From NCBI RefSeq assembly GCF_017908035.1, contig NZ_JAEQMU010000001.1, forward strand, positions 2,294,001-2,358,000: 64,000 nucleotides of DNA. The letters run 5' to 3'. Below the pieces are notes generated by a model, which saw only the letters and a list, made by a program, of their open reading frames with translations, did no database searches and had not been told where the DNA came from. Origin of the DNA: Sphingobacterium tabacisoli. Lineage in GTDB: Bacteria; Bacteroidota; Bacteroidia; Sphingobacteriales; Sphingobacteriaceae. The translations under genes were made by a program, and so were the position numbers. Below, piece by piece: positions 46,998-56,414 of this stretch (its first letter is position 1; each line of letters opens with the position of its first letter).

Positions 46998-47858
46998 ATG
47001 AAAACGATTATTTTTTGGATTAGTATCTGTAGCATACTAACCACGCCCCACAATATATATGCACAAGTTAAAAATGCGAAGACAGAAACATTTCATGTCA
47101 ATGGCAATTGTGATATGTGTAAGGCGACCATCGAGAAAGCTGGAAACAAGAAAAAAGAAGCACAGGTGACATGGGATGCCGGCTCTCAAAGTGCCAGCAT
47201 CGTTTACGATGCCGAAAAGACAAACAGTGACGCCATTTTAAAACGTATAGCTTTGGCCGGCTACGATAATGAAAAATACTTAGCTCCAGACGAGACTTAT
47301 ACCCAATTACATGGTTGCTGCCAATACGAAAGAACCTTGAAAGGGAAAGAGATTGCTGTGGTAAACTCCCATCAAACACATGAACAGGGGCATCAGCACC
47401 ATAGTAACGACGAAAAGAAAGCGGAATCAAATACTTTTCAAACCGTCATGGGAACTTATTTTTCCCTAAAAGATGCATTGGTCAGTTCAGATTCAAAAGT
47501 AGCTACCTCACAAGCGAAATCATTGCTTCAGGCTATTGAAAGTTTAAAAATGGAAACACTTTCCACTAAGGCTCATCAGATTTGGATGGACCAGGTGAAA
47601 GAAATCACGGCATTGACCAATAATATTGTTAACAGTTCAAACATTGCTGATCAAAGGAAGCATTTTGCGGCCTTATCAACTAAATTTTACCCCATGGTCA
47701 AAGCAAGCCCGTTGGCATCCCCAGTGTACTACCAAAACTGTCCTATGTTTGAGAATGGCAAAGGTGCAAATTGGCTAAGTTTAAATGAAGAAATCAAAAA
47801 CCCATTCTATGGTTCGAAAATGATGACATGTGGGAGTGTAAAAGAAAAAATAAACTAA
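46998..47858 (+). CDS. HMA-domain protein with DUF3347-like C-terminus
   Basis: 286 residues. The signal peptide (1-22, TPHNIYAQ) precedes a heavy-metal-associated domain with CxxC (NCDMCKATIE, C38/C41). A His-rich linker (HQTHEQGHQHHSND) follows, then a helical C-terminal domain similar to DUF3347 (FQTVMGTYFSLKDALVSSDS ... VYYQNCPMFENGKGANWLSLN) ending with a second Cys-containing pattern. These proteins sit beside copper efflux and oxidase genes in Bacteroidota and probably bind or hand over Cu(I). It lies 8 bases before the oxidase gene. Confidence 0.85.
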   Translation: MKTIIFWISICSILTTPHNIYAQVKNAKTETFHVNGNCDMCKATIEKAGNKKKEAQVTWDAGSQSASIVYDAEKTNSDAILKRIALAGYDNEKYLAPDETYTQLHGCCQYERTLKGKEIAVVNSHQTHEQGHQHHSNDEKKAESNTFQTVMGTYFSLKDALVSSDSKVATSQAKSLLQAIESLKMETLSTKAHQIWMDQVKEITALTNNIVNSSNIADQRKHFAALSTKFYPMVKASPLASPVYYQNCPMFENGKGANWLSLNEEIKNPFYGSKMMTCGSVKEKIN

Positions 47859-47866
47859 GCTGAACT

Positions 47867-50101
47867 ATGTTGCTAAAAAAAATAAATATAACACTACTCC
47901 TGTTACTGTGCCTACTGGGCACGGTACAGGCGCAGCGTACAGTAACCTACCATCTCTACCTGCAAGATACGGTCGTCACCTACGGAGGTATACCGAAGAG
48001 AGCCATTGCAGCCAACGGACAAATTCCCTTACCGACATTAACATTTACGGAGGGAGACACCGCAGAGATTATTGTGCACAACCAGTTAAAAGAAAGCAGT
48101 TCTCTACATTGGCATGGTGTATGGCTTCCCAACAGGGAAGATGGTGTCCCATTTCTGACGCAGATGCCTATTCCCCCTGGCACCACCTATACCTACCGCT
48201 TCCCTGTTATACAAAACGGCACCTATTGGTATCATAGCCACTCTGGACTACAAGAGCAAATCGGCATGTATGGATCCATGGTATTCAACAAGAGAAAAGA
48301 CGATCCTACTTTCAGAAAAGGAATAGACGACATTCCAACTGTATCTGTCATGCTTAGCGAGTGGACGAATACAAAGCCCGAAGTCGTCCAGCGGATGCTA
48401 CATACCAGCAACGACTGGCCTGGCATAAAGAAAAACACAGTACAGAGTTATGTCGAGGCCATAAAAGAAGGTCATTTCAAAACAAAAGTCACCAATGAGT
48501 GGAAACGTATGGAAGCCATGGATGTCAGCGATGTTTATTATGAAAGCTTCCTTATCAATGGACAGCAATCCAGTCAACTGGCACAATTCAAAGCCGGGGA
48601 CCGTGTTCGATTGCGGATTGCCAATGGAGGAGCATCGTCCTACTTCTGGCTTACCTATGCTGGTGGTAAAATAATAGTAGTCGCCAATGATGGTAACGAT
48701 GTACAACCCGTTGAAGTCGACCGTTTGATAATCGGTGTATCCGAAACATACGATATCATCGTCACTATACCCGCCGAGAACACTTCATATGAGCTCTCAG
48801 CAACAGCGGAAGATCGCTCTGGAGCGGCCTCCCTTTTTATAGGTGAAGGTATCCGTCAATTAAATACCCCATTACCAAGGCTTCACTACTTTGAGGGGAT
48901 GAAAATGATGAATGACATGATGAAGATGAATGGTGACATGCATGACATGGGAATGCAGATGAGCCTACAAAAAATGGACATGAATGCGGTAATGTATCCT
49001 GAGGTGACTGGAGAGCAACATAACATGAAATCTTCCTCTGAGCAGAACGGACATCAGGAGCATGGTAATCACGGCAACAGCACCGATAGGGTCACCTTGA
49101 ATTATGCAATGTTAAAAGCAACCGAAAAAACAACACTCGACACCACTAATGCCCCCGTACGGGAACTCCGGTTTGAGCTAACTGGAAATATGAACCGTTA
49201 CGTATGGAGTATGGACAACAGAGTCATGTCCGAGACAGATAAAATTCCTGTCAAAAAAGGCGAAATTTTAAGAATTACATTGTATAATAATTCGATGATG
49301 CGTCACCCCATGCACCTGCACGGCTTTGACTTTAGACTCATCAATGGGCAGGGCGATTATGCTCCAATGAAGAATGTCATGGATATTATGCCTATGGAGA
49401 CCAATGTCATTGAGTTTGAAGCCAATCGGGAGGGAGACTGGTTTTTCCACTGTCACATCTTATACCATATGATGGCCGGAATGAATCGTGTATTTGAGGT
49501 AGGAAACTATAAGAACCCCCTACTACCAGACAAAGAAAAAGCATACAAGGTCCTTCAGAAAGAGAGTAACATGACTCATTTCATGGTACAGAATGATTTT
49601 GCTACCAACGGTAATGATGGGGAAGCCATGCTACAAAACGCCCGTTGGAGCCTTGGAACGGAATGGCGCCTAGGATACAATGATATGCACGGTTATGAAG
49701 TAGAAACCCATCTTGGACGCTATATTGGCAAAATGCAATGGTTTATGCCTTTTATTGGATTCGACTGGCGCTACCGTAAAATGGGAAAAGATAACCACGA
49801 AAAAAACATGTTTGGACAGGTCAATAAAAAAGACAACCGTACAGCTGTCAGTTTAGGATTCATGTATACGCTCCCACTATTAATCAACTTTCAGGCCGAA
49901 GTATACCACGATGGTATCACCCGATTATCTCTTATGCGAGACGACATTCCTATTTCCAGAAGGCTTAGAGGTGGCTTTATGGTGAATACGGACCAGGAAT
50001 ATATGGTAGATCTACGGTACATCGTACATAAAAATCTAGGCATCCGAACTCACTACGACAGTGATATGGGCTTTGGTGTTGGATTAGCAATTAATTACTA
50101 A
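47867..50101 (+). CDS. Multicopper oxidase (CopA-like) fused to an outer-membrane beta-barrel
   Basis: 744 residues. The oxidase part (about 20-560) has all copper motifs: SLHWHGVW, WYHSHSGLQEQ, RHPMHLHGFDF and FFHCHILYHMMAGM. A Met-rich stretch (MKMMNDMMKMNGDMHDMGMQM) near residue 350 resembles CopA/CueO copper-sensing loops. The last ~180 residues are not oxidase: ARWSLGTEWRLGYNDMHGYEVE, QWFMPFIGFDWRYRKM and the ending GVGLAINY alternate as membrane strands, matching the CopB copper-resistance barrel. One chain may thus combine CopA and CopB. Such fusions occur in Bacteroidota but seldom draw comment. Confidence 0.87.
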   Translation: MLLKKINITLLLLLCLLGTVQAQRTVTYHLYLQDTVVTYGGIPKRAIAANGQIPLPTLTFTEGDTAEIIVHNQLKESSSLHWHGVWLPNREDGVPFLTQMPIPPGTTYTYRFPVIQNGTYWYHSHSGLQEQIGMYGSMVFNKRKDDPTFRKGIDDIPTVSVMLSEWTNTKPEVVQRMLHTSNDWPGIKKNTVQSYVEAIKEGHFKTKVTNEWKRMEAMDVSDVYYESFLINGQQSSQLAQFKAGDRVRLRIANGGASSYFWLTYAGGKIIVVANDGNDVQPVEVDRLIIGVSETYDIIVTIPAENTSYELSATAEDRSGAASLFIGEGIRQLNTPLPRLHYFEGMKMMNDMMKMNGDMHDMGMQMSLQKMDMNAVMYPEVTGEQHNMKSSSEQNGHQEHGNHGNSTDRVTLNYAMLKATEKTTLDTTNAPVRELRFELTGNMNRYVWSMDNRVMSETDKIPVKKGEILRITLYNNSMMRHPMHLHGFDFRLINGQGDYAPMKNVMDIMPMETNVIEFEANREGDWFFHCHILYHMMAGMNRVFEVGNYKNPLLPDKEKAYKVLQKESNMTHFMVQNDFATNGNDGEAMLQNARWSLGTEWRLGYNDMHGYEVETHLGRYIGKMQWFMPFIGFDWRYRKMGKDNHEKNMFGQVNKKDNRTAVSLGFMYTLPLLINFQAEVYHDGITRLSLMRDDIPISRRLRGGFMVNTDQEYMVDLRYIVHKNLGIRTHYDSDMGFGVGLAINY

Positions 50102-50117
50102 TCCCTCCGTATAAAAA

Positions 50118-50158
50118 CCCTCTGCTATTCCTATACGGATAATAGCAGGGGATTTTTA
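50118..50158 (+). terminator. Terminator after the copper operon
   Basis: Stem CCCTCTGCTATT / AATAGCAGGGG (one bulged T), followed by TTTTT. Confidence 0.75.
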
Positions 50159-50256
50159 TGTTATTCATATGGAGAACCGAAAACCTATTTTCACTATTTT
50201 TGTTTTATCAATTGGAATAGTTCAATCCATTACACACTGCTTTAAAAGAAACCCAA

Positions 50257-50715
50257 ATGGAAAAGATGCTCTCGGCGAAAGCCTCGATTCAAATTCAAAA
50301 ACCCATAGAGCAGGTTTTTGAAGCTATTATCAATCCCATGCAGATGAATCATTATTTTATCGAACACGGCTCTGGACCATTAGAAACAGATATCACCATT
50401 CAGTGGAAATTTCCCGAATTTGATGAACAATTTCCAGTCACAGGCAAACAGATAAGACGCAATGAATACATTTCCTTCGATTGGTCTGGGGGAAGCGAAG
50501 GAATGCTTGTGGAGATCCATTTGGAGACCTACCCCAACAATAGTACAGTCGTCCGTATCACAGAACAACAGATGCCGGTCAGTGAGAGTGGTATTCAACA
50601 GGCAATAGGACAGACCGAAGGTTGGGCAAACTTCTTAGCTTGTTTAAAAGCTTATTTAGAATATGGCATCAACTTGCGTACTGGAGCTTTTGATTTTATG
50701 AAAAAAACCAGTTAA
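50257..50715 (+). CDS. SRPBCC-family (AHSA1-like) protein
   Basis: 152 residues without signal peptide. The sequence ASIQIQKPIEQVFEAIINPMQMNHYFIE and the long last helix (GWANFLACLKAYLEYGINLR) fit the AHSA1/START-like group, which binds hydrophobic ligands. The gene stands alone after the copper operon terminator and is followed 118 bases later by the DUF1801 genes. No ligand can be assigned. Confidence 0.8.
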   Translation: MEKMLSAKASIQIQKPIEQVFEAIINPMQMNHYFIEHGSGPLETDITIQWKFPEFDEQFPVTGKQIRRNEYISFDWSGGSEGMLVEIHLETYPNNSTVVRITEQQMPVSESGIQQAIGQTEGWANFLACLKAYLEYGINLRTGAFDFMKKTS

Positions 50716-50833
50716 TCCTCTAGATATTTCAGTTAGCAAACGATAGATAATAGCACCCCGATCCACTGACAAACTAGATTATGAAATACAAGCACAGCTT
50801 TCATAAGTTTCAGGGATTGATAAACAAAACCGT

Positions 50834-51766
50834 ATGTCGACCACTTTTTCTTCTATAGACGAATACATCAATAGCTTCGATTCCGATACACAAGAGGATC
50901 TACAGAAACTTAGACACCTCATACGGACCACGGCACCCGACGATGCAAAGGAAACGATTAACTATGGTATGCCAACCTACCGTTGGCATGGCAACCTCAT
51001 ACATTTTGCGAAATTCAAGAACCATATCGGAATCTATCCAGGACCAACAGCTATTGAAGCCTTCAGAGAACGATTAACGGACTTCAAAACCAGCAAAGGT
51101 GCCATACAAATCCCGTTGAATATACCCTTGCCCAAAGATTTACTGATTGATATCATACAGTTTAATATATCTCTGTTACAAGACAAAAAAGGCCCTCAAT
51201 GGGACAATCATCGTGCTGCTTGGAGAGACTGCGAAGAATTCATGAATCAACTTATTGTCAAGACTAATCTTAAAAAAGAATTTAAATGGGGAACCGATGT
51301 GTATACCTACCAAGGCAAAAATATAATTGGATGGGCAGGTTTCAAGCATTTCTTTTCATTATGGTTTTATAACGGTGTTTTCTTAGAAGATAGATTAAAG
51401 GTATTGATCAACGCATCTGAGGGAAAAACAAAAGCACTGCGGCAATGGCGTTTTAATAGTCGGGAGGAAATGAATGAACAAGACATCCTTGCTTATATAC
51501 AAGAAAGCATACAGACAGTCAAAGATGGGAAAGAAATAAAGCCAGAGCGTGTTGCTCCCCAAACGCCCGAAGGTATTCTGAAAGAAGCATTAAACCAAGA
51601 CACCACATTCAAAATAGCATTTGATCGCTTGACACCGGGTAAACGCAAAGAATATCAAAACTATATTTCAGAGGCCAAACAGGAAAAGACAAAAGCAACT
51701 AGACTAGATAAAATAAAGCCACTCATCTTAGAAGGGAAAGGGCTTCATGATAAGTATAAACATTAA
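50834..51766 (+). CDS. DUF1801 double protein with YdeI/OmpD-associated-like C-terminus
   Basis: 310 residues. The N-terminal ~115 residues are a DUF1801 domain (YINSFDSDTQEDLQKLRHLIRTTAPDDAKETINYGMPTYRW...GIYPG). The middle (from ~125: FMNQLIVKTNLKKEFKWGTDVYTYQGKNIIGWAGFKHFFSLWFYNG) is a second, divergent copy. The C-terminal part (ALNQDTTFKIAFDRLTPGKRKEYQNYISEAKQEKTKATRLDKI) matches the YdeI/OmpD-associated region. Members are cytosolic proteins of unknown activity. It is followed 12 bases later by another DUF1801 gene. Confidence 0.8.
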   Translation: MSTTFSSIDEYINSFDSDTQEDLQKLRHLIRTTAPDDAKETINYGMPTYRWHGNLIHFAKFKNHIGIYPGPTAIEAFRERLTDFKTSKGAIQIPLNIPLPKDLLIDIIQFNISLLQDKKGPQWDNHRAAWRDCEEFMNQLIVKTNLKKEFKWGTDVYTYQGKNIIGWAGFKHFFSLWFYNGVFLEDRLKVLINASEGKTKALRQWRFNSREEMNEQDILAYIQESIQTVKDGKEIKPERVAPQTPEGILKEALNQDTTFKIAFDRLTPGKRKEYQNYISEAKQEKTKATRLDKIKPLILEGKGLHDKYKH

Positions 51767-51778
51767 TAAACTGTCCTC

Positions 51779-52207
51779 ATGCCCCAGAATAAAACAGTCT
51801 ATACCGATCAAAGTGTTACTCTTTTTATCGATACGATAACGGACCATCAAAAAGTGGCAGACACCCATCGACTCATTCAGATAATGCAAGAAATTACAGG
51901 CGAACAGGCTAAAATGTTCGGCCCTTCTAGTATTGGATTTGGCTTATATCAGTACCGATATGCCAGTGGGCACGAAGGGCAAGCTCCTTTATTAGGTTTT
52001 TCACCACGAAAAGCGGCGTTCTCACTGTATGTCTATACCGGATCTGAAGAACATGCCCATCTCTTGGAAGGACTTGGGAAATTTACCATGGGTAAAGCTT
52101 GTATTTACATTAAAAAACTAGCCGACATTGACGAACAAAAACTATCTGTAATGATGCAGACCACGCTCGCTTTTATCGAAGAGAAATACGAAAGGATACG
52201 TTCTTAG
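51779..52207 (+). CDS. DUF1801-domain protein
   Basis: 142 residues, single DUF1801 domain: FIDTITDHQKVADTHRLIQIMQEITGEQAKMFGPSSIGFGLYQY and FSPRKAAFSLYVYTG ... GKACIYIKKLADID. It probably shares an operon with the preceding double-DUF1801 gene (gap 12 bases). Function unknown; no catalytic motif is visible. Confidence 0.8.
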   Translation: MPQNKTVYTDQSVTLFIDTITDHQKVADTHRLIQIMQEITGEQAKMFGPSSIGFGLYQYRYASGHEGQAPLLGFSPRKAAFSLYVYTGSEEHAHLLEGLGKFTMGKACIYIKKLADIDEQKLSVMMQTTLAFIEEKYERIRS

Positions 52208-52247
52208 CCACAAAAAAAGGCTCCTTAGAGGGAGCCTTTTTTTGTGG
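52208..52247. terminator. Bidirectional terminator
   Basis: A 17-bp stem (CCACAAAAAAAGGCTCC / GGAGCCTTTTTTTGTGG) between the DUF1801 and TPR genes. Confidence 0.88.
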
Positions 52248-52257
52248 CTATAATAGC

Positions 52258-52920
52258 TTATTTCAGATTATCACGATAGACCTTTGCTTTCTTCAGCTCA
52301 GTCTGAATATCCTTACGGGCAGCATCGTACGAAAGTACTTTTTCGTAATCTGCAATTGCTTTATTATAAGCAGCCGTAGCTTCTGCCTTATTGTAATTTT
52401 CAGTTCCTGTTGTTCCTTTCAAAATACCCAAATCACGATATGCTACTGCTCTATTCTGATACAATTTAGCATCATTCGCATTAATAGCTATAGCCTTTGT
52501 ATAATCAGCTAGTACAGATTGTAGCAATTCTTCTTTTTTTGCATTTGAAAGCTTACTATTTTCCGCCAAAGCGTTATTTGCCTTCGCCTTATAATAATAG
52601 GCATTTGCATTCTTTACGTCCAATGCTACTACTTTACCAAAAGAAGATGCTGCTTTCTGAAAATCGCCTGACTGAAACTGAGAATATCCTAACAGATACA
52701 TTACATCTGGATCTTTAGACTCTGTAGGCATTGCTTTCTCCAAATGAGTAACAGCCGCTTTGAAATCTCCATCAAGCAATGCTTTCTGTCCCAATCTCAC
52801 ATTTGGATTACTATGCTCCTGTTGTTGTGCTTGAGCTGTCAATGTCATCAAAGCCAATGCCAACGCTGACATTCCCAACTTAAGTGATCTCAATTGCTTA
52901 TTTCCAATTTTAATATTCAT
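52258..52920 (-). CDS. TPR-repeat periplasmic protein
   Basis: 220 residues. The signal peptide (1-32, ending AQAQ) is followed by about four TPR units (ALLDGDFKAAVTHLEKAMP; VMYLLGYSQFQSGDFQKAASSFGKVV; ANAYYYKAKANNALAENS; ALQNRAVAYRDLG-like). It is a protein-interaction scaffold, and the C-terminal helix is charged. No partner is evident. The gene is divergent from lon across a 312-base gap. Role unknown. Confidence 0.82.
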   Translation of the reverse strand: MNIKIGNKQLRSLKLGMSALALALMTLTAQAQQQEHSNPNVRLGQKALLDGDFKAAVTHLEKAMPTESKDPDVMYLLGYSQFQSGDFQKAASSFGKVVALDVKNANAYYYKAKANNALAENSKLSNAKKEELLQSVLADYTKAIAINANDAKLYQNRAVAYRDLGILKGTTGTENYNKAEATAAYNKAIADYEKVLSYDAARKDIQTELKKAKVYRDNLK

Positions 52921-53137
52921 ATCCTTGATTTAATGTTTCTAGTTCACGTTTTAGAGTAAAAATGCCATAATAAGTTTAAGTCATCAACAAATATTTATAA
53001 ACATTTCCACAATATTACAATTTCTTTTATTTTTACCAACACCTACAACATCAAAATGCTGTCATAAACCAACACATTACGTGACGATTTAGCAGGTTTC
53101 ACAAATACTATAGCATAAATAATACCAGTTTTTACTC

Positions 53138-53154
53138 TTGGCACTTAGCTTGTA
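53138..53154 (+). promoter_or_regulatory. Sigma-54-like promoter before lon
   Basis: TTGGCAC-TTAGC-TTGTA matches the sigma-54 consensus (TTGGCAC-N5-TTGCA) at every fixed position except the final C of GC (-12). The start would fall near 53165, 68 bases before the lon ATG. The rest of the 312-base gap holds no other gene or clear Bacteroidota box. Confidence 0.45.
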
Positions 53155-53232
53155 CTATAAGCATTAATAATCCATAATGGAAAAAGTACACCTAAAGTCT
53201 GACATGTTGTCGGATTTTAAACAGATTAATAT

Positions 53233-55713
53233 ATGAGTAAATTTGACACATTCGACTTCAATCAAGCTATTCCGATTATTAGTGAAGATACCGAATTCTT
53301 CCCTTTATTGAGTCCGCAGGATGAAGACGAAATGCGAAATGAAGATATACCTGAGATTTTATCTATTCTTCCACTACGTAACACCGTTTTATTCCCAGGG
53401 GTCGTTATCCCAATCACAGTTGGCCGGGATAAATCCATAAAACTCGTCAAAGAGGCTTATAAAGGAGATAAAACAATTGGCGTTGTATCCCAAAAGGATA
53501 TGTCCGTCGAAGACCCTGGTTTTGACCAGTTACATAAAGTTGGCACAGTAGCGAACATTATTAAAATATTGCAAATGCCGGATGGTAATACCACCGTCAT
53601 TATCCAGGGCAAGCAACGCTTCAAACTGCAAGAACTTGTTCAGTCTGAACCCTATATCAAAGCTAAAGTCGAGCGCTTTGCTGAGGAAAAACCAAAAACC
53701 AGCAGCAAAGAATTCAAAGCTTTAATCTCTTCCATCAAAGAGCTGGCCTTACAGATTATCCAACTCTCGCCCAACCTTCCATCAGAAGCAGGGATAGCGA
53801 TTAAAAATATTGAAAGTCCTACTTTCTTAGTCAACTTCATCTCTTCCAACCTTGCACTGGAATTACCTGCCAAACAAGAATTGTTAGAGCTAAAAGATTT
53901 CGTCAAGCGGGCTAAACTGCTTTTGGAGCATTTAACAAGTGAAGTACAGATATTAGAACTGAAGAATCAGATTCAAAATAAGGTACGTGTAGACTTAGAT
54001 AAACAACAACGCGACTACTTTCTGACCCAACAGCTCAAGACAATTCAGGAAGAACTGGGGGGAAATACGCCCGATCTGGAGATTGAAGATTTAAAGAAAC
54101 GGGCCAAAAGCAAAAAGTGGCCAGAGGACGTAAAGCAACATTTTGACAAGGAAATCGAAAAACTGGCTCGTATCAATCCAGCTGCGGCGGATTACTCGGT
54201 ACAGCTCAATTACCTCGAACTTCTTTTAGATTTACCTTGGGGCGAATACACGAAAGATAAATTTGATCTAAACCGTGCCACAAAAGTACTGGACAAAGAC
54301 CACTACGGCCTAGAAAAAGTCAAGCAACGCATCATAGAGTACCTTGCGGTATTAAAACTCAAGAACGATATGAAAGCGCCTATACTTTGTCTTGTAGGCC
54401 CTCCAGGAGTAGGTAAAACATCCTTAGGAAAATCCATCGCAAAAGCATTAGGACGAAAATACACACGTATGGCTCTAGGTGGCGTGAGAGATGAAGCAGA
54501 AATCAGAGGACACCGCAAGACCTACATCGGAGCTATGCCAGGAAGGATTATACAGTCCCTAAAAAAAGCCGGTACCTCCAACCCTGTTTTTGTACTCGAT
54601 GAAATTGACAAAATAGGTTCAGATTTTAAAGGAGACCCTTCTTCCGCACTATTAGAAGTACTGGACCCAGAACAGAATACGCATTTCTACGACCACTATG
54701 TGGAGATGGAATATGATTTGTCTAAGGTCATGTTTATTGCTACAGCCAACTCCTTAAGCACCATTCAACCGGCGCTACTCGATCGTATGGAGATAATAGA
54801 AGTAAATGGCTATACCATAGAGGAAAAAATAGAAATTGCAAAAAAGCACTTACTTCCAAAACAACGGGAGATGCATGGCCTCCAAAATAAGAACGTCACA
54901 TTAAACAATAAAGTCATTGAGAAAATTATCGAAGAATATACCAGAGAATCTGGTGTCCGTGGCTTAGAGAAAAAGATTGGTTCAGTGGTTCGGGGTATCG
55001 CGACTAAGATTGTTATGGAGAAACCCCATAGTGCCAATGTCAGTGCAGAGGTTGCTGAAGAGATTCTCGGAGCGCCAATTTTTGACAAAGATAGTTATGA
55101 AAACAATGAAGTTGCAGGAGTCGTTACGGGATTAGCATGGACCTCTGTTGGTGGCGATATTCTTTTTATAGAATCCAGTCTCAGCCCAGGAAAAGGCAAA
55201 CTAAGTCTAACCGGTAACCTTGGTGATGTAATGAAAGAATCGGCGGCAATTGCTATGGCTTACTTACGTTCCCATGCGGAAGATTTTGGAATCGACTATC
55301 GCATTTTTGACCATTGGGATGTCAACATACATGTACCTGCAGGTGCTACTCCAAAAGATGGCCCCTCTGCCGGTATCACCATGCTTACCGCATTGACCTC
55401 TTTGTTCACACAGCGTAAGGTCAAAGAAAAGTTAGCGATGACGGGCGAGATCACATTACGTGGCAAAGTTCTCCCTGTTGGTGGTATAAAAGAAAAGATA
55501 CTCGCCGCCAAACGGGCTAATATAAAGGAAATTATTCTTTGTAAATCGAACAAGAAAGATATTCTAGAGATTAAAGAAGATTATATAAAAGACATGCAGT
55601 TCCATTACGTATCGGAAATGTCTGAAGTAATCGACCTAGCTTTACTAAAGAGCAAAGTAAAAAAAGCCAAAGATATCAATAGGTTTAACACCGAACCGGC
55701 TAAAGAGAAGTAA
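53233..55713 (+). CDS. lon: Lon protease (endopeptidase La)
   Basis: 826 residues. Domains: the N-terminal LON substrate domain (ILPLRNTVLFPGVVIPITVG), a helical linker, the AAA+ module with Walker A GPPGVGKT (389-396), and the serine-lysine protease domain with S712 (KDGPSAGITM) and K755 (GGIKEK). It degrades damaged and regulatory proteins in the cytosol. The reading frame is complete. It stands alone between its promoter region and a bidirectional terminator, as often seen for stress-controlled lon. Confidence 0.96.
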   Translation: MSKFDTFDFNQAIPIISEDTEFFPLLSPQDEDEMRNEDIPEILSILPLRNTVLFPGVVIPITVGRDKSIKLVKEAYKGDKTIGVVSQKDMSVEDPGFDQLHKVGTVANIIKILQMPDGNTTVIIQGKQRFKLQELVQSEPYIKAKVERFAEEKPKTSSKEFKALISSIKELALQIIQLSPNLPSEAGIAIKNIESPTFLVNFISSNLALELPAKQELLELKDFVKRAKLLLEHLTSEVQILELKNQIQNKVRVDLDKQQRDYFLTQQLKTIQEELGGNTPDLEIEDLKKRAKSKKWPEDVKQHFDKEIEKLARINPAAADYSVQLNYLELLLDLPWGEYTKDKFDLNRATKVLDKDHYGLEKVKQRIIEYLAVLKLKNDMKAPILCLVGPPGVGKTSLGKSIAKALGRKYTRMALGGVRDEAEIRGHRKTYIGAMPGRIIQSLKKAGTSNPVFVLDEIDKIGSDFKGDPSSALLEVLDPEQNTHFYDHYVEMEYDLSKVMFIATANSLSTIQPALLDRMEIIEVNGYTIEEKIEIAKKHLLPKQREMHGLQNKNVTLNNKVIEKIIEEYTRESGVRGLEKKIGSVVRGIATKIVMEKPHSANVSAEVAEEILGAPIFDKDSYENNEVAGVVTGLAWTSVGGDILFIESSLSPGKGKLSLTGNLGDVMKESAAIAMAYLRSHAEDFGIDYRIFDHWDVNIHVPAGATPKDGPSAGITMLTALTSLFTQRKVKEKLAMTGEITLRGKVLPVGGIKEKILAAKRANIKEIILCKSNKKDILEIKEDYIKDMQFHYVSEMSEVIDLALLKSKVKKAKDINRFNTEPAKEK

Positions 55714-55727
55714 AAGTATACTTTACA

Positions 55728-55759
55728 AAAAAGCATCATCTAAAGAATGATGCTTTTTT
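55728..55759. terminator. Bidirectional terminator after lon
   Basis: Stem AAAAAAGCATCAT / ATGATGCTTTTTT with T-runs. Confidence 0.85.
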
Positions 55760-55761
55760 TT

Positions 55762-56352
55762 CTAAAAATTAAAGCTTAATTGTCCCGATGTGTATACCTT
55801 TCTTTCTTTTCCTCCAAATGGAATTTTCGCATATACATCATACTGTTTCACGACAGGATTGAACACTCGCATAAATACAGCATCACAAAAAAAATCCAGA
55901 TCAATCTGCTGAAGGTTACTTTTTGCTTCCCGAAGCATACTTTCCTCAAGGCGTCGACCAATAGACAGATGCGGTTCTTTAGACATAGAACGTAAAGCGA
56001 ACTTTGCTTTCAGCGCATTGATGACGACTGCCGAACGCTGATTAAAATAATATCGAGATTGCACGGTTGGTGCAATATAGTAGGTATAACTATCCCCATT
56101 TTGAAAGACCGAATAGTCGTTGAAATAAACGTATTGCGCATGCTCATAGTTCAACTCTTCTCGCAATATCGCCACTATGCCTTCCAATTGATCCTCGGTG
56201 GTCTCAAATTCACAGATTGTAATATGTCCCGCAGCGTTACAACTAGAATACCAACCGACCAAGGATTTGAGCATATCTTTTATGCCTTTGATTTTGGCAT
56301 TAACTTTTTCACAAGGCATAAATGCCAAAGATATTTTAACACTTTCCATCAC
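55762..56352 (-). CDS. 2H phosphoesterase-like protein (2'-5' RNA ligase superfamily)
   Basis: 196 residues with the two His-x-Thr/Ser motifs of the 2H family: H43-I-T45 (GHITICEF) and H128-L-S130 (PHLSIGRRL). Members act on 2',3'-cyclic or 2'-5' phosphodiesters, but this branch is diverse and its substrate is not assigned. No signal peptide. It is 62 bases upstream, on the same strand, of the glycerophosphodiester phosphodiesterase gene, which lies before it in transcription order. Confidence 0.83.
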   Translation of the reverse strand: MMESVKISLAFMPCEKVNAKIKGIKDMLKSLVGWYSSCNAAGHITICEFETTEDQLEGIVAILREELNYEHAQYVYFNDYSVFQNGDSYTYYIAPTVQSRYYFNQRSAVVINALKAKFALRSMSKEPHLSIGRRLEESMLREAKSNLQQIDLDFFCDAVFMRVFNPVVKQYDVYAKIPFGGKERKVYTSGQLSFNF

Positions 56353-56414
56353 ACACGATTTAAGGTAACTTTCTTAAAGATAAGGAAAACAAAGCAGATC
56401 ATCTGCCTTGCTCA

